Below, one piece after another: positions 1 to 10,806 of a DNA stretch of 64,000 nucleotides; positions within the stretch are counted from its first letter, which is position 1; each line of letters opens with the position of its first letter. Position numbers and translations under genes: made by a program. The notes under the pieces are model-generated. The model did not search any database and was not told the DNA's origin. It saw only the letters and a program-made list of their open reading frames with translations. Source of the DNA: Phenylobacterium sp. (GTDB lineage Bacteria > Pseudomonadota > Alphaproteobacteria > Caulobacterales > Caulobacteraceae). The stretch spans positions 104,678 through 168,677 of the forward strand of contig NZ_PNLB01000009.1 of NCBI RefSeq assembly GCF_013822795.1, written 5' to 3'.

Positions 1-3000
1 ATGACGGCCTCGGCGCCGCCGTGCTGGCCGACATGCCCGTGATCCGCCAGGCGATCATCGGCCGCGGCCCGAACATCCGCAGCCAGGACGCCCACGAGCG
101 CAAGCTGCTGGCGGTCCGCAAGCAGACCCAGAACCCGCTCGCCGAGCTGGCCGTGAAGCACGGCATTCCCAGCATCGCCGACCTGTACATGCCGTCGCTG
201 TCGACCCGCACCGTGGTCTACAAGGGCCTGCTGCTCGCCGACCAGGTGGGCACCTTCTACAAGGACCTGCTGGACGAGCGCTGCGAGAGCGCGCTGGCCC
301 TGGTCCACCAGCGTTTCTCGACCAACACCTTCCCGTCCTGGAAGCTGGCTCACCCGTACCGGTTCATCGCCCACAACGGCGAGATCAACACCGTTCGCGG
401 CAACGTGAACTGGATGAACGCCCGCCGGCGCACGCTGGAAAGCGACTTGCTGGGCCCCGACCTCAACAAGATGTGGCCGCTGATCCCGCACGGTCAGTCG
501 GACACCGCCTGCCTCGACAACGCGCTCGAGCTGCTGGTCGCCGGCGGCTATCCGCTGGCCCATGCGGTGATGATGCTGATCCCGGAAGCCTGGGCCGGCA
601 ATCCGCTCATGGACGCCAAGCGCAAGGCTTTCTACGAGTACCACGCCGCCCTGATGGAGCCGTGGGACGGCCCCGCCGCCGTCGCCTTCACCGACGGTCG
701 CCAGATCGGCGCCACGCTCGACCGTAACGGCCTGCGTCCGGCCCGCTTCATCATCACCGACGAAGACCATGTGATCATGGCTTCGGAAGTCGGCGTGCTG
801 ACCGTCCCGGAAGAGCGCATCGTCCGTAAGTGGCGTCTGCAGCCCGGCAAGATGCTGCTCATCGACATGGAAGAGGGCCGCATCATCGAGGACGAGGAGA
901 TCAAGCGCTCCCTGTCCGAGGCCGAGCCCTACGCCGACTGGCTGCGCGACACCCAGTTCAAGCTGGAAGAGCTGCCCGAGATCGCCTTCAACGAGGCGCT
1001 GTCCAACGACGCCGCCCAGCTGCTCGATCGCCAGCAGGCCTTTGGCTACACCCAGGAGGACGAGCAGTTCTTCCTGGCCCCGATGGCGACCACTGGCGAA
1101 GATCCGATCGGCTCCATGGGCGCCGACACCCCGATCGCCGTGCTCTCCAAGCGCTCGAAGCTGCTCTACGACTACTTCAAGCAGAACTTCGCTCAGGTCA
1201 CGAACCCGCCCATCGACCCGATCCGCGAGGAACTGGTCATGAGCCTGGTGTCGATGATCGGCCCGCGTCCGAACCTGCTCGGCCGTCATGCCGGCACTCA
1301 CAAGCGCCTGGAAGTCTCGCAGCCGATCCTCACCAATGAGGACCTGGCCAAGATCCGCTCGATCAGCGAACTGCTGGACGGCTCGTTCCGCACCGCGACC
1401 ATCGACACCACCTGGCCGGCGGGCGAGGGCGCGCAGGGCCTGGAGCGTGCGCTGGAGCGTCTGTGCCGCGAGGCCACCGACAACGTCCTGGCCGACAAGA
1501 ACATCCTGATCCTGTCGGACCGCCGCGTCGGCTCCGACCGCATCCCGATCCCGGCGGCGCTGGCCACGGCCGCCGTCCACCACCACCTGATCCGCCAGGG
1601 TCTGCGCATGCAGACCGGCCTGGTGATCGAGACCGGCGAAGCGCGCGAAGTGCATCACTTCTGCGTCCTGGCCGGTTACGGCGCCGAGGCGGTGAACCCG
1701 TATCTGGCGTTCGAGACGCTGGAAAACCTGCGCCAGCGCGAGGGCATCGGTCTTTCGGCCTACGAGGTCCGCAAGAACTACATCAAGGCCATTGGCAAGG
1801 GCGTGCTGAAGGTCATGTCCAAGATGGGCATCTCGACCTACCAGTCGTACTGCGGCGCTCAGATCTTCGACGCCGTCGGGCTGTCGTCGGAACTGATCGA
1901 GAAGTACTTCACGGGCACGGCGACGACGATCGAAGGCATCGGCCTGGCGCAGGTCGCCGAGGAATCGGTGCGCCGCCACCGCGACGCCTATGGCGACAAC
2001 CCGATCTACGCGACCATGCTGGACGTCGGCGGCAGCTACGCCTTCCGTCTGCGCGGCGAGCAGCACGCCTGGACGCCGGAATCCGTTTCCAAGCTGCAGC
2101 ACGCCGTGCGCGGCGGCCGTTCGGACGACTACCGGGGCTTCGCCGAGGCCATCAACGAACAGTCCGAGCGCCTGCTGACCATCCGCGGCCTCATGCGGTT
2201 CAACTTCAATGCGACCCCGGTTCCGATCGAGGAGGTCGAACCGGCCAGCGAGATCGTCAAGCGCTTCGCGACCGGCGCGATGAGCTTCGGCTCGATCAGC
2301 CGTGAAGCCCACACCACGCTCGCCGTGGCCATGAACCGCATCGGCGGCCGCTCGAACACCGGGGAGGGCGGCGAGGAATCCGATCGCTTCAAGCCGCTGC
2401 CGAACGGCGACTCGATGCGCTCGGCCATCAAGCAGGTGGCTTCGGGCCGGTTCGGCGTCACCGCTGAATACCTGGTCAACGCCGACGACATCCAGATCAA
2501 GATGGCCCAGGGCGCCAAGCCCGGCGAAGGCGGCCAGCTGCCCGGCCACAAGGTCGACAAGAACATCGCCCGTGTCCGTCACTCGACGCCGGGCGTGGGC
2601 CTGATCAGCCCGCCGCCGCACCACGACATCTACTCGATCGAGGATCTGGCCCAGCTGATCCACGACCTGAAGAACGTCAATTCGGGCGCCCGCATCTCCG
2701 TGAAGCTGGTGTCGGAAGTGGGCGTCGGCACCGTCGCCGCCGGCGTCGCCAAGGCGCGCGCCGACCACATCACCATCTCGGGCTTCGAGGGCGGCACCGG
2801 CGCTTCGCCGCTGACTTCGCTGGTCCATGCCGGTTCGCCCTGGGAGATCGGCCTGGCCGAGACCCAGCAGACCCTGCTGCTCAACGGCCTGCGCACCCGC
2901 GTCGCGGTGCAGGCGGACGGCGGCCTGCGGACCGGCCGGGACGTCGCCATCGCCGCCCTGCTGGGCGCCGACGAGTTCGGCTTCGCCACCGCGCCGCTGA

Positions 3001-4250
3001 TCGCCGCCGGCTGCATCATGATGCGCAAGTGCCACCTGAACACCTGCCCGGTGGGCGTGGCGACCCAGGACCCGGTGCTGCGTGCGCGCTTCACCGGCCA
3101 GCCCGAGCACGTGATCAACTACTTCTTCTTCGTGGCCGAAGAGCTGCGCGAGATCATGGCCTCGCTGGGCTTCCGGACGGTCAACGAGATGGTCGGCCGC
3201 GTCGACCGCCTCGACGCCCGCGACGCCGTCGACCACTGGAAGGCCGAAGGCGTCGACCTCTCCAAGCTGCTCTATGCGGCCGCTCCGGAAGGCGCCAAGG
3301 GCCTCTGGAACATGGACCGCCAGGACCATGGCCTGGGCAAGGCGCTGGACAACACCCTGATCGCCGACGCCGCTCCGGCGCTGGAGCGGGGCGAACCGGT
3401 CCTGCTCGAGTACGCGATCAAGAACATCAACCGCACGGCCGGCGCGATGCTGTCGGGCGAGGTGGCCAAGCGCTACGGCCATGCCGGCCTGCCCGAGGAC
3501 ACCATCGCCATCAAGTTCCGCGGCCAGGCCGGTCAGAGCTTCGGCGCCTTTGCGGCCCGCGGCGTGACGCTGGAACTGACTGGCGACGGCAACGACTATG
3601 TCGGCAAGGGCCTTTCGGGCGGCCGCATCGTCGTGCGCCAACCGGCCGAGGCGCGCCGCGACCCGACCCAGAACATCATCGCCGGCAACACGGTGCTCTA
3701 CGGCGCTATCGCCGGCGAGGCCTACATCCAGGGCGTGGCCGGCGAGCGTTTCGCCGTCCGCAACTCTGGTGCGGTCACCGTCGTCGAGGGCGTGGGCGAT
3801 CACGGCTGCGAATACATGACCGGCGGCGTGGTTGTCGTCCTGGGCGACACCGGCCGCAACTTCGCGGCCGGCATGTCCGGCGGCGTGGCCTATGTCTACG
3901 ATCCCAAGGGCCGCTTCGCTGAACTCTGCAACAAGGCGATGGTCGACCTGGAAAAGGTCGAGCCCTCGGCCCCGGCGACCCGCGAGGACGAGCCGTTCCG
4001 CCCGAGCCAGCGTTCGTTGTCGGTCGACAACAACGGCATGGGCGACGTGCTGCGCTTCGACGCCGAACGCCTGCGCATCCTGATCGAGCGGCACCACCTC
4101 TATACGGGCTCGGCCCGGGCCCGCGAGATCCTGGAGAACTGGGACCAGACCCTGACCTCCTTCGTGAAGGTCATGCCCAAGGATTACCGCCGCGCCCTCG
4201 TCGAGATGGCCGCGGAACGTCAGGCGGCTGCGGCCGTCGCGGCGGAATAG
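1..4250 (+). CDS. gltB: Glutamate synthase (NADPH) large subunit, 5' end outside window
   Basis: Large subunit of glutamate synthase, which converts 2-oxoglutarate and glutamine to two glutamates in nitrogen assimilation. The reading frame is open from the first bases (frame of base 3), so the N-terminus, with the catalytic Cys of the glutaminase domain, lies upstream; family length near 1500 residues suggests roughly 90-100 are missing. The visible part runs through the rest of the amidotransferase domain, the central domain, the FMN-binding synthase domain (around [12 protein letters not shown]) and a 3Fe-4S site with Cys at about residues 1004, 1010 and 1015 of the window frame. It ends in the glycine-rich GXGXG beta-helix. 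The stop lies 25 bases before gltD, so the two form an operon. Identification is very secure. Confidence 0.97.
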   Translation, partial: DGLGAAVLADMPVIRQAIIGRGPNIRSQDAHERKLLAVRKQTQNPLAELAVKHGIPSIADLYMPSLSTRTVVYKGLLLADQVGTFYKDLLDERCESALALVHQRFSTNTFPSWKLAHPYRFIAHNGEINTVRGNVNWMNARRRTLESDLLGPDLNKMWPLIPHGQSDTACLDNALELLVAGGYPLAHAVMMLIPEAWAGNPLMDAKRKAFYEYHAALMEPWDGPAAVAFTDGRQIGATLDRNGLRPARFIITDEDHVIMASEVGVLTVPEERIVRKWRLQPGKMLLIDMEEGRIIEDEEIKRSLSEAEPYADWLRDTQFKLEELPEIAFNEALSNDAAQLLDRQQAFGYTQEDEQFFLAPMATTGEDPIGSMGADTPIAVLSKRSKLLYDYFKQNFAQVTNPPIDPIREELVMSLVSMIGPRPNLLGRHAGTHKRLEVSQPILTNEDLAKIRSISELLDGSFRTATIDTTWPAGEGAQGLERALERLCREATDNVLADKNILILSDRRVGSDRIPIPAALATAAVHHHLIRQGLRMQTGLVIETGEAREVHHFCVLAGYGAEAVNPYLAFETLENLRQREGIGLSAYEVRKNYIKAIGKGVLKVMSKMGISTYQSYCGAQIFDAVGLSSELIEKYFTGTATTIEGIGLAQVAEESVRRHRDAYGDNPIYATMLDVGGSYAFRLRGEQHAWTPESVSKLQHAVRGGRSDDYRGFAEAINEQSERLLTIRGLMRFNFNATPVPIEEVEPASEIVKRFATGAMSFGSISREAHTTLAVAMNRIGGRSNTGEGGEESDRFKPLPNGDSMRSAIKQVASGRFGVTAEYLVNADDIQIKMAQGAKPGEGGQLPGHKVDKNIARVRHSTPGVGLISPPPHHDIYSIEDLAQLIHDLKNVNSGARISVKLVSEVGVGTVAAGVAKARADHITISGFEGGTGASPLTSLVHAGSPWEIGLAETQQTLLLNGLRTRVAVQADGGLRTGRDVAIAALLGADEFGFATAPLIAAGCIMMRKCHLNTCPVGVATQDPVLRARFTGQPEHVINYFFFVAEELREIMASLGFRTVNEMVGRVDRLDARDAVDHWKAEGVDLSKLLYAAAPEGAKGLWNMDRQDHGLGKALDNTLIADAAPALERGEPVLLEYAIKNINRTAGAMLSGEVAKRYGHAGLPEDTIAIKFRGQAGQSFGAFAARGVTLELTGDGNDYVGKGLSGGRIVVRQPAEARRDPTQNIIAGNTVLYGAIAGEAYIQGVAGERFAVRNSGAVTVVEGVGDHGCEYMTGGVVVVLGDTGRNFAAGMSGGVAYVYDPKGRFAELCNKAMVDLEKVEPSAPATREDEPFRPSQRSLSVDNNGMGDVLRFDAERLRILIERHHLYTGSARAREILENWDQTLTSFVKVMPKDYRRALVEMAAERQAAAAVAAE

Positions 4251-4275
4251 TCACGAGAGTCGGAGGGACAGCATC

Positions 4276-5727
4276 ATGGGTAAGGTCACCGGCTTTCTCG
4301 AGATCGAGCGCCAGGAACGCACTTACGAGGCGCCGCAAGAGCGCCTGAAGAACTGGAAGGAATTCGTCCACCCCATGCCGGCGGCGGACGTCGCCAAGCA
4401 GGCTGCGCGCTGCATGGATTGCGGGATTCCGTTCTGTCACCAGGGTTGCCCGGTGAACAACCAGATCCCGGACTTCAACAACCTGGTCTATCGCGACCAG
4501 TGGAAGACGGCGCTGGAGAACCTCCAGTCGACCAACAACTTCCCGGAGTTCACCGGCCGCGTGTGCCCGGCGCCCTGCGAGGCGTCCTGCACTCTGAACA
4601 TCATCGACACCCCGGTCGCCATCAAGACGGTCGAGTGCGAGATCGTCGATCGCGGCTGGCAGGAAGGCTGGATCGCGCCGCAGATGTCGCCGCGCGGCAC
4701 CGGCAAGCGCGTCGCCGTCGTCGGCTCCGGCCCGGCGGGTCTGGCCTGCGCTCAGCAGCTGGCCCGCGCCGGCCACGCCCCGACCGTGTTCGAGAAGAAC
4801 GACCGGATCGGCGGCCTGCTGCGCTACGGCATCCCGGACTTCAAGATGGAGAAGCACCTCATCGACCGCCGCGTGGCGCAGATGGAAGGTGAGGGCGTAA
4901 TCTTCCGGACTAACTTCGAGGTCGGCAAGACCGTCTCGGTCCAACGCCTGCTCGACGACTACGATGTGCTGGTCATGGCCGGCGGTGCGGAAGATCCGCG
5001 CGACCTGCCGATCCCGGGCCGCGAACTGGCGGGCGTCCATTTCGCGATGGACTTCCTGACCCAGCAGAACAAGCGCAACGCCGGCGACGACGAACTGCGC
5101 GCCGCCCCGACCGGCGGCATCTCGGCCACCGGCAAGCATGTCGTCGTGATCGGCGGCGGCGACACCGGCAGCGACTGCATCGGCACCTCGAACCGCCATG
5201 GCGCGGTCCAGGTCACCCAGCTGGAAATCATGCCGCAGCCGCCGGTTCGCGAGAACAAGCAGCTGACCTGGCCGGACTGGCCGCTGAAGCTGCGCACCTC
5301 GTCGAGCCACGAAGAGGGCTGCGAGCGCGATTTCGCGGTGTCGGCCAAGCGCTTCATCGGCTCGAACGGCAAGGTCGAAGCGGTCGAGTGCGTTCGCGTC
5401 GAGTGGGTCGCGGGCGCTGATGGCCGCCAGTCGCTGCAGGAAGTCGCCGGCAGCGAGTTCCTGATCAAGGCCGACCTGGTGCTGCTGGCCATGGGCTTCG
5501 TCGGCCCGCGCCACAACGAGTTCATCACCCAGTCGGGCGCTGACCTCGACCCGCGCGGCAACGTCAAGGCGCCGGTCAGCGACTACAAGACCACCTCGGC
5601 GAACATCTTCTCCTGCGGCGACATGCGCCGCGGCCAGTCGCTGGTCGTGTGGGCGATCCGCGAGGGCCGCCAGTGCGCCCAGGCGGTCGACGAGTACTTG
5701 ATGGGGACCAGCAAGCTTCCCCGCTGA
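4276..5727 (+). CDS. gltD: Glutamate synthase small subunit (FAD/Fe-S, NADPH-oxidising)
   Basis: The 483-residue beta subunit passes electrons from NADPH through FAD and two 4Fe-4S clusters to GltB. N-terminal cluster cysteines are at 46, 49, 54 and 58 ([14 protein letters not shown]), with a second group at 97, 101 and 105. A GSGPAGL dinucleotide motif near residue 151 marks the FAD fold, and GGGDTGSDC near 295 the NADPH fold; the C-terminal [18 protein letters not shown] is typical of the family. Length matches the usual 480-490 residues. The ATG follows a GGAGG-like ribosome site at the end of gltB. A stem-loop and a long palindrome follow the stop. Confidence 0.97.
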   Translation: MGKVTGFLEIERQERTYEAPQERLKNWKEFVHPMPAADVAKQAARCMDCGIPFCHQGCPVNNQIPDFNNLVYRDQWKTALENLQSTNNFPEFTGRVCPAPCEASCTLNIIDTPVAIKTVECEIVDRGWQEGWIAPQMSPRGTGKRVAVVGSGPAGLACAQQLARAGHAPTVFEKNDRIGGLLRYGIPDFKMEKHLIDRRVAQMEGEGVIFRTNFEVGKTVSVQRLLDDYDVLVMAGGAEDPRDLPIPGRELAGVHFAMDFLTQQNKRNAGDDELRAAPTGGISATGKHVVVIGGGDTGSDCIGTSNRHGAVQVTQLEIMPQPPVRENKQLTWPDWPLKLRTSSSHEEGCERDFAVSAKRFIGSNGKVEAVECVRVEWVAGADGRQSLQEVAGSEFLIKADLVLLAMGFVGPRHNEFITQSGADLDPRGNVKAPVSDYKTTSANIFSCGDMRRGQSLVVWAIREGRQCAQAVDEYLMGTSKLPR

Positions 5728-5765
5728 CGCTTAGGCGTTGAGACGGGCCGGCGAGACGCAGCCGA

Positions 5766-5809
5766 GCGTGACAGCTTCAAGTGGAAGCCGGTTGAAGCGA
5801 CCGTCACGC
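5766..5809 (+). terminator. Stem-loop after gltD, possible terminator
   Basis: Two nested complementary arms, GCGTGAC/GTCACGC outside and GCTTCAA/TTGAAGC inside, form a hairpin 38 bases after the gltD stop. The next bases (ctattctttg) are only weakly T-rich, so this is a possible rather than convincing intrinsic terminator. Confidence 0.4.
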
Positions 5810-5823
5810 CCTATTCTTTGAAG

Positions 5824-5877
5824 CTAGACCCTTTCATCCCGGTTCAGGTGATTTCACCTGAACCGGAAAGGGTCTAG
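5824..5877. repeat. 54-bp interrupted palindrome (REP-like intergenic element)
   Basis: An outer 11-bp arm (5824-5834 with 5867-5877, CTAGACCCTTT/AAAGGGTCTAG) and an inner perfect 13-bp arm (5839-5851 with 5854-5866, CCGGTTCAGGTGA/TCACCTGAACCGG) surround a 2-base loop. A 4-base bulge, catc, lies on the left arm only. It sits between the gltD hairpin and the next gene's start. I saw no second copy in this window. The length, symmetry and intergenic position resemble repetitive extragenic palindromes, but copy number in the genome is unknown to me. Confidence 0.6.
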
Positions 5878-5886
5878 GGCAGGGGC

Positions 5887-7233
5887 ATGATCCGCTCCTG
5901 CCTCACCGCGCTCGCCGCCGTCCTCGCTCTCGCGCCCGCCGCCGTCGCCCAGGCGCCGGCGCAGGCCCAGACCGTCTATCGCAACGTCACGCTCATCGAC
6001 GGAACCGGCGCGCCGGGCCGCGCGGGCATGAACATCCTCGTCCGCGGCGAGCGGATTGAGCGGGTCTGGAAGGAAGGCGAGATCGCCTTCAAGCTGTCGC
6101 CGGACACCCGCGTCGTCGACATGACCGGCAAGTTCGTGCTGCCGGGCCTGACCGACAGCCACCAGCATCTGGCCACGCCGCCGAACCGCCGGTTCGCCGA
6201 GGCCCAGCTCAAGCGCGACCTCTACAGCGGGATCACCTCGACCCGCGACATGGCCGACGACCTGCGCAACATCGCCGATCTGGCCCGCGCCACGCGCATC
6301 GATGAAATTCCCGGTCCCGACATCTACTACGCCGCCCTGATGGCCGGCCCGTCGTTCTTCGACGACCCGCGCGTCGGCGCCGCCTCGCTGGGCGCGGTCG
6401 GCGGCCAGGTTCCGTGGATGCAGGCCATCGGCCCCGACACCGACATTCGCCAGGCGGTGGCCGAGGCCAAGGGGACCAGCGCTACGGCCATCAAGATCTA
6501 CGCGAACCTGCCGGGCGCCGAGGTGGCGCGCATCACCGCCGAGGCCCACCGCCAGGGCCTGCAGGTCTGGACCCACGGCGCGGTGTTCCCGGCCACGCCG
6601 GCGCAGGTTCTGGCCGCGCGGCCCGACAGCGTCAGCCACGTCTGCATGCTGGCCTATCAGGTCTCCGACCAGATCCCGACCGGCTACCACCGCCGCGCCG
6701 CCGTGCAGGAAGAGAAGTTCGTGGGGGGCGTGAACCCGCAGATCGCCCCGCTGCTGGCCGACATGAAGCGGGACGGCGTCGTCCTCGACGCCACGGTCCG
6801 CATCTACGAGGCGATGAAGGCCCGTCCCAGCAAGCCCTATTGCTCGGTCGAGCTCGCGGCCCAGCTGACCGCCCAGGCCCTGAAGGCCGGCGTGACGATC
6901 TCGGCCGGCACCGACGGCTTCTCGAACCCTGCCGCCGCCTATCCGGCGCTCTACGAGGAGCTCGAGCTGCTGGTCGACAAGTCAGGCTTCTCGCCGATGC
7001 AGGCGATCGTCGCGGCGACCCGCAACGGCGCCCTGGCCGTCAGCAAGACCCCGGATTTCGGAACCATCGAGGCGGGAAAGCTCGCCAACCTGGTGTTCAC
7101 CGGCCAGGACCCCAGCCAGGACATCCGCGCCCTGCGGACCATCACCCTGACGGTGAAGCGCGGGAAGGACTATCCCCGGGCCGATTTCGATCCAGGCGCG
7201 GACGTCGCCGCCCGCGCCATGGTCGACGACTAG
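5887..7233 (+). CDS. Exported amidohydrolase-family metal-dependent hydrolase
   Basis: A 448-residue protein with an N-terminal signal peptide (hydrophobic run to about residue 22, AVAQA-type cleavage site) and an amidohydrolase superfamily TIM barrel. The first metal-binding pair is His92 and His94 in LTDSHQHL; later hallmarks are a Lys in IKIYANLPG, WTHGAVFP, a VSHVCML histidine and SAGTDGF carrying the catalytic Asp. The C-terminal small beta-sandwich includes GKLANLVFTGQDP. It is probably periplasmic and hydrolyses a C-N bond of a small molecule; the substrate cannot be read from sequence. The start is chosen because it begins the signal peptide. Its stop overlaps the convergent Pit gene's end by 4 bases. 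Confidence 0.85.
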   Translation: MIRSCLTALAAVLALAPAAVAQAPAQAQTVYRNVTLIDGTGAPGRAGMNILVRGERIERVWKEGEIAFKLSPDTRVVDMTGKFVLPGLTDSHQHLATPPNRRFAEAQLKRDLYSGITSTRDMADDLRNIADLARATRIDEIPGPDIYYAALMAGPSFFDDPRVGAASLGAVGGQVPWMQAIGPDTDIRQAVAEAKGTSATAIKIYANLPGAEVARITAEAHRQGLQVWTHGAVFPATPAQVLAARPDSVSHVCMLAYQVSDQIPTGYHRRAAVQEEKFVGGVNPQIAPLLADMKRDGVVLDATVRIYEAMKARPSKPYCSVELAAQLTAQALKAGVTISAGTDGFSNPAAAYPALYEELELLVDKSGFSPMQAIVAATRNGALAVSKTPDFGTIEAGKLANLVFTGQDPSQDIRALRTITLTVKRGKDYPRADFDPGADVAARAMVDD

Positions 7234-8246
7234 CCCATGAACCGCCCGGCCGCCCAGTACGTCAGGGCGCCGATGACCGCAGCGGCCGGCAGCGTCACGA
7301 CCCAGGCCGTGACGATTTCCTTGGCCACGCCCCAGCGCACCGCCGAGACCCGCTTGGCCGCGCCGACGCCGACGATGGCGCCGGTGATGGTGTGGGTGGT
7401 CGAGACCGGCACGCCCAGGCTGGTGGCGGCGAACAGGGTGATCGCCCCGCCGGTCTCGGCGCAGAAGCCCTGCATCGGGGTCAGGCGGGTGATCCGCGAG
7501 CCCATGGTGTGAACGATCCGCCAGCCGCCGAACAGCGTGCCCAGGCCCATCGCGGCCTGACAGGACAGCACCACCCACAGCGGCACGTGGAACTCGCCGT
7601 CGCTCGGGCCCAGGCCGTGTGCGATCAGCAGCGCGGCGATGATGCCCATGGTCTTCTGGGCGTCGTTGCCGCCGTGGCCCAGCGAGTAGAGCGAGGCCGA
7701 GACGAACTGCAGCTTTCGGAACACCCCGTCGACGGCGAACGGCGTCAGCCGCACGAACAGCCACGAGACGATCAGCACCAGGAACAGCGCCAGGATGAAG
7801 CCGGTGGCCGGCGACAGGACGATGGCGAACAGGGTCTTGGAGAGCCCGCCCCACATGACCGCGCCCATGCCGGCCTTGGCGATGCCGGCCCCCACCAGCC
7901 CGCCGATCAGGGCGTGCGAGGACGAGGAGGGAATCGCCGCCCACCAGGTCAGCAGGTTCCAGCCGATCGCCCCGATCAGCGCCGAGAAGATCAGCCCGTC
8001 GCTGATCAGCTCGGGCATCACCAGGCCCGCGCCCACCGTCTTGGCCACGTGCAGGCCGAAGAACAGGAATGCGATGAAGTTGAAGAACGCGGCCCAGGCC
8101 ACGGCGATGAACGGCGGCAGCACCCGAGTCGCCACGATGGTGGCGATCGAGTTGGCCGCGTCGTGCAGCCCGTTCAGGAAGTCGAAGGCCAGCGCGACGA
8201 AGATCAGGAAGATCAGCAGCGGCCCGTAGCCGGTAAGGAGCTCCAC
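7230..8246 (-). CDS. Inorganic phosphate transporter, Pit family
   Basis: A 338-residue polytopic membrane protein of the PiT family (phosphate:H+ or metal-phosphate symport). The diagnostic repeat appears twice, as DFLNGLHDAANSIATIVATR near the N-terminus and as VSTTHTITGAIVGVGAAKR with GVAKEIVTAWVVTLP in the C-terminal half. It begins with GTG only 5 bases after the stop of the DUF47 gene, with little ribosome site of its own, so translation is probably coupled. DUF47 proteins are regular partners of Pit transporters. No PhoB-like box was recognised upstream, which fits a low-affinity constitutive system but does not prove it. Confidence 0.93.
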   Translation of the reverse strand: MELLTGYGPLLIFLIFVALAFDFLNGLHDAANSIATIVATRVLPPFIAVAWAAFFNFIAFLFFGLHVAKTVGAGLVMPELISDGLIFSALIGAIGWNLLTWWAAIPSSSSHALIGGLVGAGIAKAGMGAVMWGGLSKTLFAIVLSPATGFILALFLVLIVSWLFVRLTPFAVDGVFRKLQFVSASLYSLGHGGNDAQKTMGIIAALLIAHGLGPSDGEFHVPLWVVLSCQAAMGLGTLFGGWRIVHTMGSRITRLTPMQGFCAETGGAITLFAATSLGVPVSTTHTITGAIVGVGAAKRVSAVRWGVAKEIVTAWVVTLPAAAVIGALTYWAAGRFMG

Positions 8247-8251
8247 TGGGG

Positions 8252-8896
8252 CTAGACCTGCTCGATCACGATGCCGCTGATGCGGTTCGCCACGTCCTCG
8301 AAGCGGTCCATGACCTTTTCCAGGTGGCTGTAAACGTCGACGCCGACGACGAACGCCATCGGGTCGTTATGTCGGTGCGCCAGGAACAGGGCCTTTCGGC
8401 CGGCGTCGTAGATCGCGTCCGAGCGATCCTCGATGTGGGTGATCTGTTCGGTCAGTTGGCTGAGCCGCGTCACGTTCTGACGCATGTTGCTCAGCAGGCC
8501 GACGGCCTCGCGGGTCAGGACGGCGGCCTCGACGATGATGTCCGCCATTTCCCGCATCGGGTCTTCGAATTCACGCAGCTCGAACAGGCTGACGACCTTC
8601 ACGGTCTTGTGCATCTGGTCGATCGCGTCGTCGAGCGAGGTGATCAGGTCCTGGATGTCGCTGCGGTCGAACGGGGTGATGAACGAGCGGCGCACGTTCA
8701 GCAGCACCTCGCGGGTGATCCCATCGGCGGCGTCTTCGTGCGCCACGACGCGGGCGCAGGCCTCGGCGACGCCGTCGCCGCCCTGCAGGACGTCGCGCAG
8801 CGCGGTTGCGCCCTCCACCAATTTCTCGGCGTGGGCGCTGAAGAGGTCGAAGAATTTCAATTCCTTAGGCATCAACGCCTGGAACCAGGTGAGCAT
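8252..8896 (-). CDS. DUF47 (PhoU-like) Pit accessory protein
   Basis: A 214-residue, mostly alpha-helical cytosolic protein of the DUF47/TIGR00153 family, distantly related to PhoU. The N-terminus (FQALMPKELKFFDLFSAHAE) is characteristic, as are acidic/His segments such as AHEDAADGITREVL and ITSLDDAIDQMHKTVKV. It lies immediately upstream of, and in the same operon as, the Pit phosphate transporter. Family members are thought to modulate Pit activity or expression. The C-terminal DRFEDVANRISGIVIEQV is also typical. Family assignment is firm; the exact mechanism is not known. Confidence 0.92.
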   Translation of the reverse strand: MLTWFQALMPKELKFFDLFSAHAEKLVEGATALRDVLQGGDGVAEACARVVAHEDAADGITREVLLNVRRSFITPFDRSDIQDLITSLDDAIDQMHKTVKVVSLFELREFEDPMREMADIIVEAAVLTREAVGLLSNMRQNVTRLSQLTEQITHIEDRSDAIYDAGRKALFLAHRHNDPMAFVVGVDVYSHLEKVMDRFEDVANRISGIVIEQV

Positions 8897-8953
8897 CTGT
8901 CCGTCCGTGTCCTTCGTGTCGCGGCCGCGGCGGCGCGATGATTCTGCGCGCTC

Positions 8954-10699
8954 TTAGCCGCTTCCAGGCTCCGACAGAAGACCTCCACCGCCCGCGACCG
9001 ATGCGCGCGGCGGGATCGAGGGCCCCGTTCGGCGTGTATAGACGATCAGTTTCTGACCATGAAACGCGACCCGCCAGGCCGGCCCGAGCGGCCGTGATCC
9101 GATGGCCGCCACGGTGTCGATTTCCGCCAGTCGGGCGCGGTCCGGGGCGCTCAGAATGGTGATCGGGCGGGCCCGCAGCCGCAGATAGGCCAGCCGCGCC
9201 TGGATCGGGTCCTCGACGATCACCGCCACGCCGCCGGGGCGCTGTTCGATGATCGCGGCGGCCGCCGTCAGGTCCTGGGCCAGGGCGTCGCGCGCGGCGG
9301 CGTTGGTGCGTTCCCACTGCACGTCCAGGACGGTGGAGAGCACGGCCAGCGCCGCGAAGGCGGCCAGCCAGATGCTCATGACCGACCAACTGCGAAGGGC
9401 GGTCGCCGCGCCGGCCGCGACGATGATCGCCGCCGCCAGACCGGCGGCTGGGAGATGCTCGAGCGAAAAGGCGCTCAGGGCGGCGGCGTCCCAGGCGCGC
9501 GGGGTCACGCCGCCGATCAGGCAGGCGCCCAGCCCGGCCAGGCCGACGATCGGGGCCGCCCCCATGGCCGTCCGCCACCAGCGGCCGCCCGCGCGGTCGA
9601 ATTCGCTGATGAATGGGGCGGCGGCGATCCAGAGCAGCGGGATCAGCGCTTCGAACTGGCGTCCCCAGATGCGGCTGGGATTGGCGGTCTCGCCGGTGGC
9701 GAGCAGCGCGGTCAGGCCGAGGTTCAGGGCCAGGGCGAACAGCACCAGCAGGAAGGTGGCCTCGTGCGGGGCCAGGAAGAAGCGGCCGCGTCCCCGGTGC
9801 CAGCGCCAACGCATCTCTATCCGCAGCAGGCCGGTCAGCGCCGGAACCGCGGCCAGCATGACGCAGGACGCAACCATCGCCACCAGGCCGCGGGCGCCGG
9901 CGATCCAGCCCTCTGGCGTCACAGAGCCGGTCAGCAGCGCGTCGTAGCGGTTTTCCAGATAGAAGCTGAAGGGCGCGGTCGCGGCCTGGTCCGTGGCCAG
10001 CTGCAACAGGTTCACGCTGATCAGGAACGTCACAGCCAGCACGGTCACGCGTCCGACAAAGACGCGCAGATCGCGTCGGCCCAGCAGCAGGTCGACCACA
10101 GCCAGCAGCAGGAACGCGACGCCGACCGCCGGCCCTTGCGGCTTCAGCATGGTCAGGGCCCCGACCAGAACGCCGGCCAGGGCCGCATGGACGATCGGGC
10201 GGGGGGCATAGAGCCGTGTCGTGGCCAGCGCCGCCGCGCCGAGCAGCAGCACGTACCAGCCTTCCGGCAGGGCCGCGGTGGCGAAGCGGTAATAGGGATA
10301 GGCCAGCGCCAGCAGCGCCGCCCCGATCCAGCCGTCCCGGTCCAGGCTGGTGCGCACGCTGGCCAGCATCAGCGCCAGGCCGCCGAAATAGGCGGCCGCG
10401 CCGAGGACCCGCAGCCAGGGCAGCAGGTTCTGCGTCGCATAGGTCAGCGCTCGGATCAGCAGGCCGAACAGCGTGTCGCCCATGCCCTGGGCCTGGGGCA
10501 GCAGATCGGGCCGCGCCGCTAGCGTCTTCCCGAACAGCGCATGGACGAGGTGCGAGCTCTCGGCCCCGGCATAGAGCGGCAGCTCGAAAAAGATGCGGTC
10601 CACATAGACCAGCGCCACGGCGAGCGCCGCTATCGCCAGCAGGCCGTAAGCCGCTTGCGCGCCCAGCCATGCCGGCCGACCTGCTTCCCCCCGAGTCAT
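8954..10699 (-). CDS. Large polytopic membrane protein of unknown function, GT-C-like
   Basis: A protein of about 581 residues from the chosen ATG, with some ten or more hydrophobic segments (for example AAYGLLAIAALAVALVYV, LLALAYPYYRFATAALPEG) separated by short basic loops, and a C-terminal soluble stretch. The organisation, with early extracytoplasmic charged loops and motifs such as MLKPQG, recalls GT-C glycosyltransferase-type membrane proteins, but no diagnostic motif proves this. The frame stays open to a TTG at 10777 and another ATG at 10735; I prefer 10699 because the first membrane helix follows at once. It is divergent from the amidohydrolase at 10807. I do not recognise a specific function. 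Confidence 0.65.
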   Translation of the reverse strand: MTRGEAGRPAWLGAQAAYGLLAIAALAVALVYVDRIFFELPLYAGAESSHLVHALFGKTLAARPDLLPQAQGMGDTLFGLLIRALTYATQNLLPWLRVLGAAAYFGGLALMLASVRTSLDRDGWIGAALLALAYPYYRFATAALPEGWYVLLLGAAALATTRLYAPRPIVHAALAGVLVGALTMLKPQGPAVGVAFLLLAVVDLLLGRRDLRVFVGRVTVLAVTFLISVNLLQLATDQAATAPFSFYLENRYDALLTGSVTPEGWIAGARGLVAMVASCVMLAAVPALTGLLRIEMRWRWHRGRGRFFLAPHEATFLLVLFALALNLGLTALLATGETANPSRIWGRQFEALIPLLWIAAAPFISEFDRAGGRWWRTAMGAAPIVGLAGLGACLIGGVTPRAWDAAALSAFSLEHLPAAGLAAAIIVAAGAATALRSWSVMSIWLAAFAALAVLSTVLDVQWERTNAAARDALAQDLTAAAAIIEQRPGGVAVIVEDPIQARLAYLRLRARPITILSAPDRARLAEIDTVAAIGSRPLGPAWRVAFHGQKLIVYTRRTGPSIPPRASVAGGGGLLSEPGSG

Positions 10700-10806
10700 G
10701 ACTTCACTGTGGCTGCTTCCGCGGCGAGTGGCCATAGCGCGAAGGCGGTTTGCGCGCGCTCGCAGATCGTCGATCAATGGACGCGGCGATTCACGGTGGG
10801 GGAAAC

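Noticed and set aside
4171..5514. 447-codon minus-strand frame opposite gltD
   Set aside because: Shadow of a well-identified gene, with no plausible ribosome site or motif.
6414..8255. 613-codon plus-strand open frame
   Set aside because: It crosses the amidohydrolase and Pit genes; composition is Arg/Gly/Pro-biased and no domain is seen.
8897..8953. PhoB box before the DUF47-Pit genes
   Set aside because: No CTGTCAT-type direct repeat is visible in the gap.
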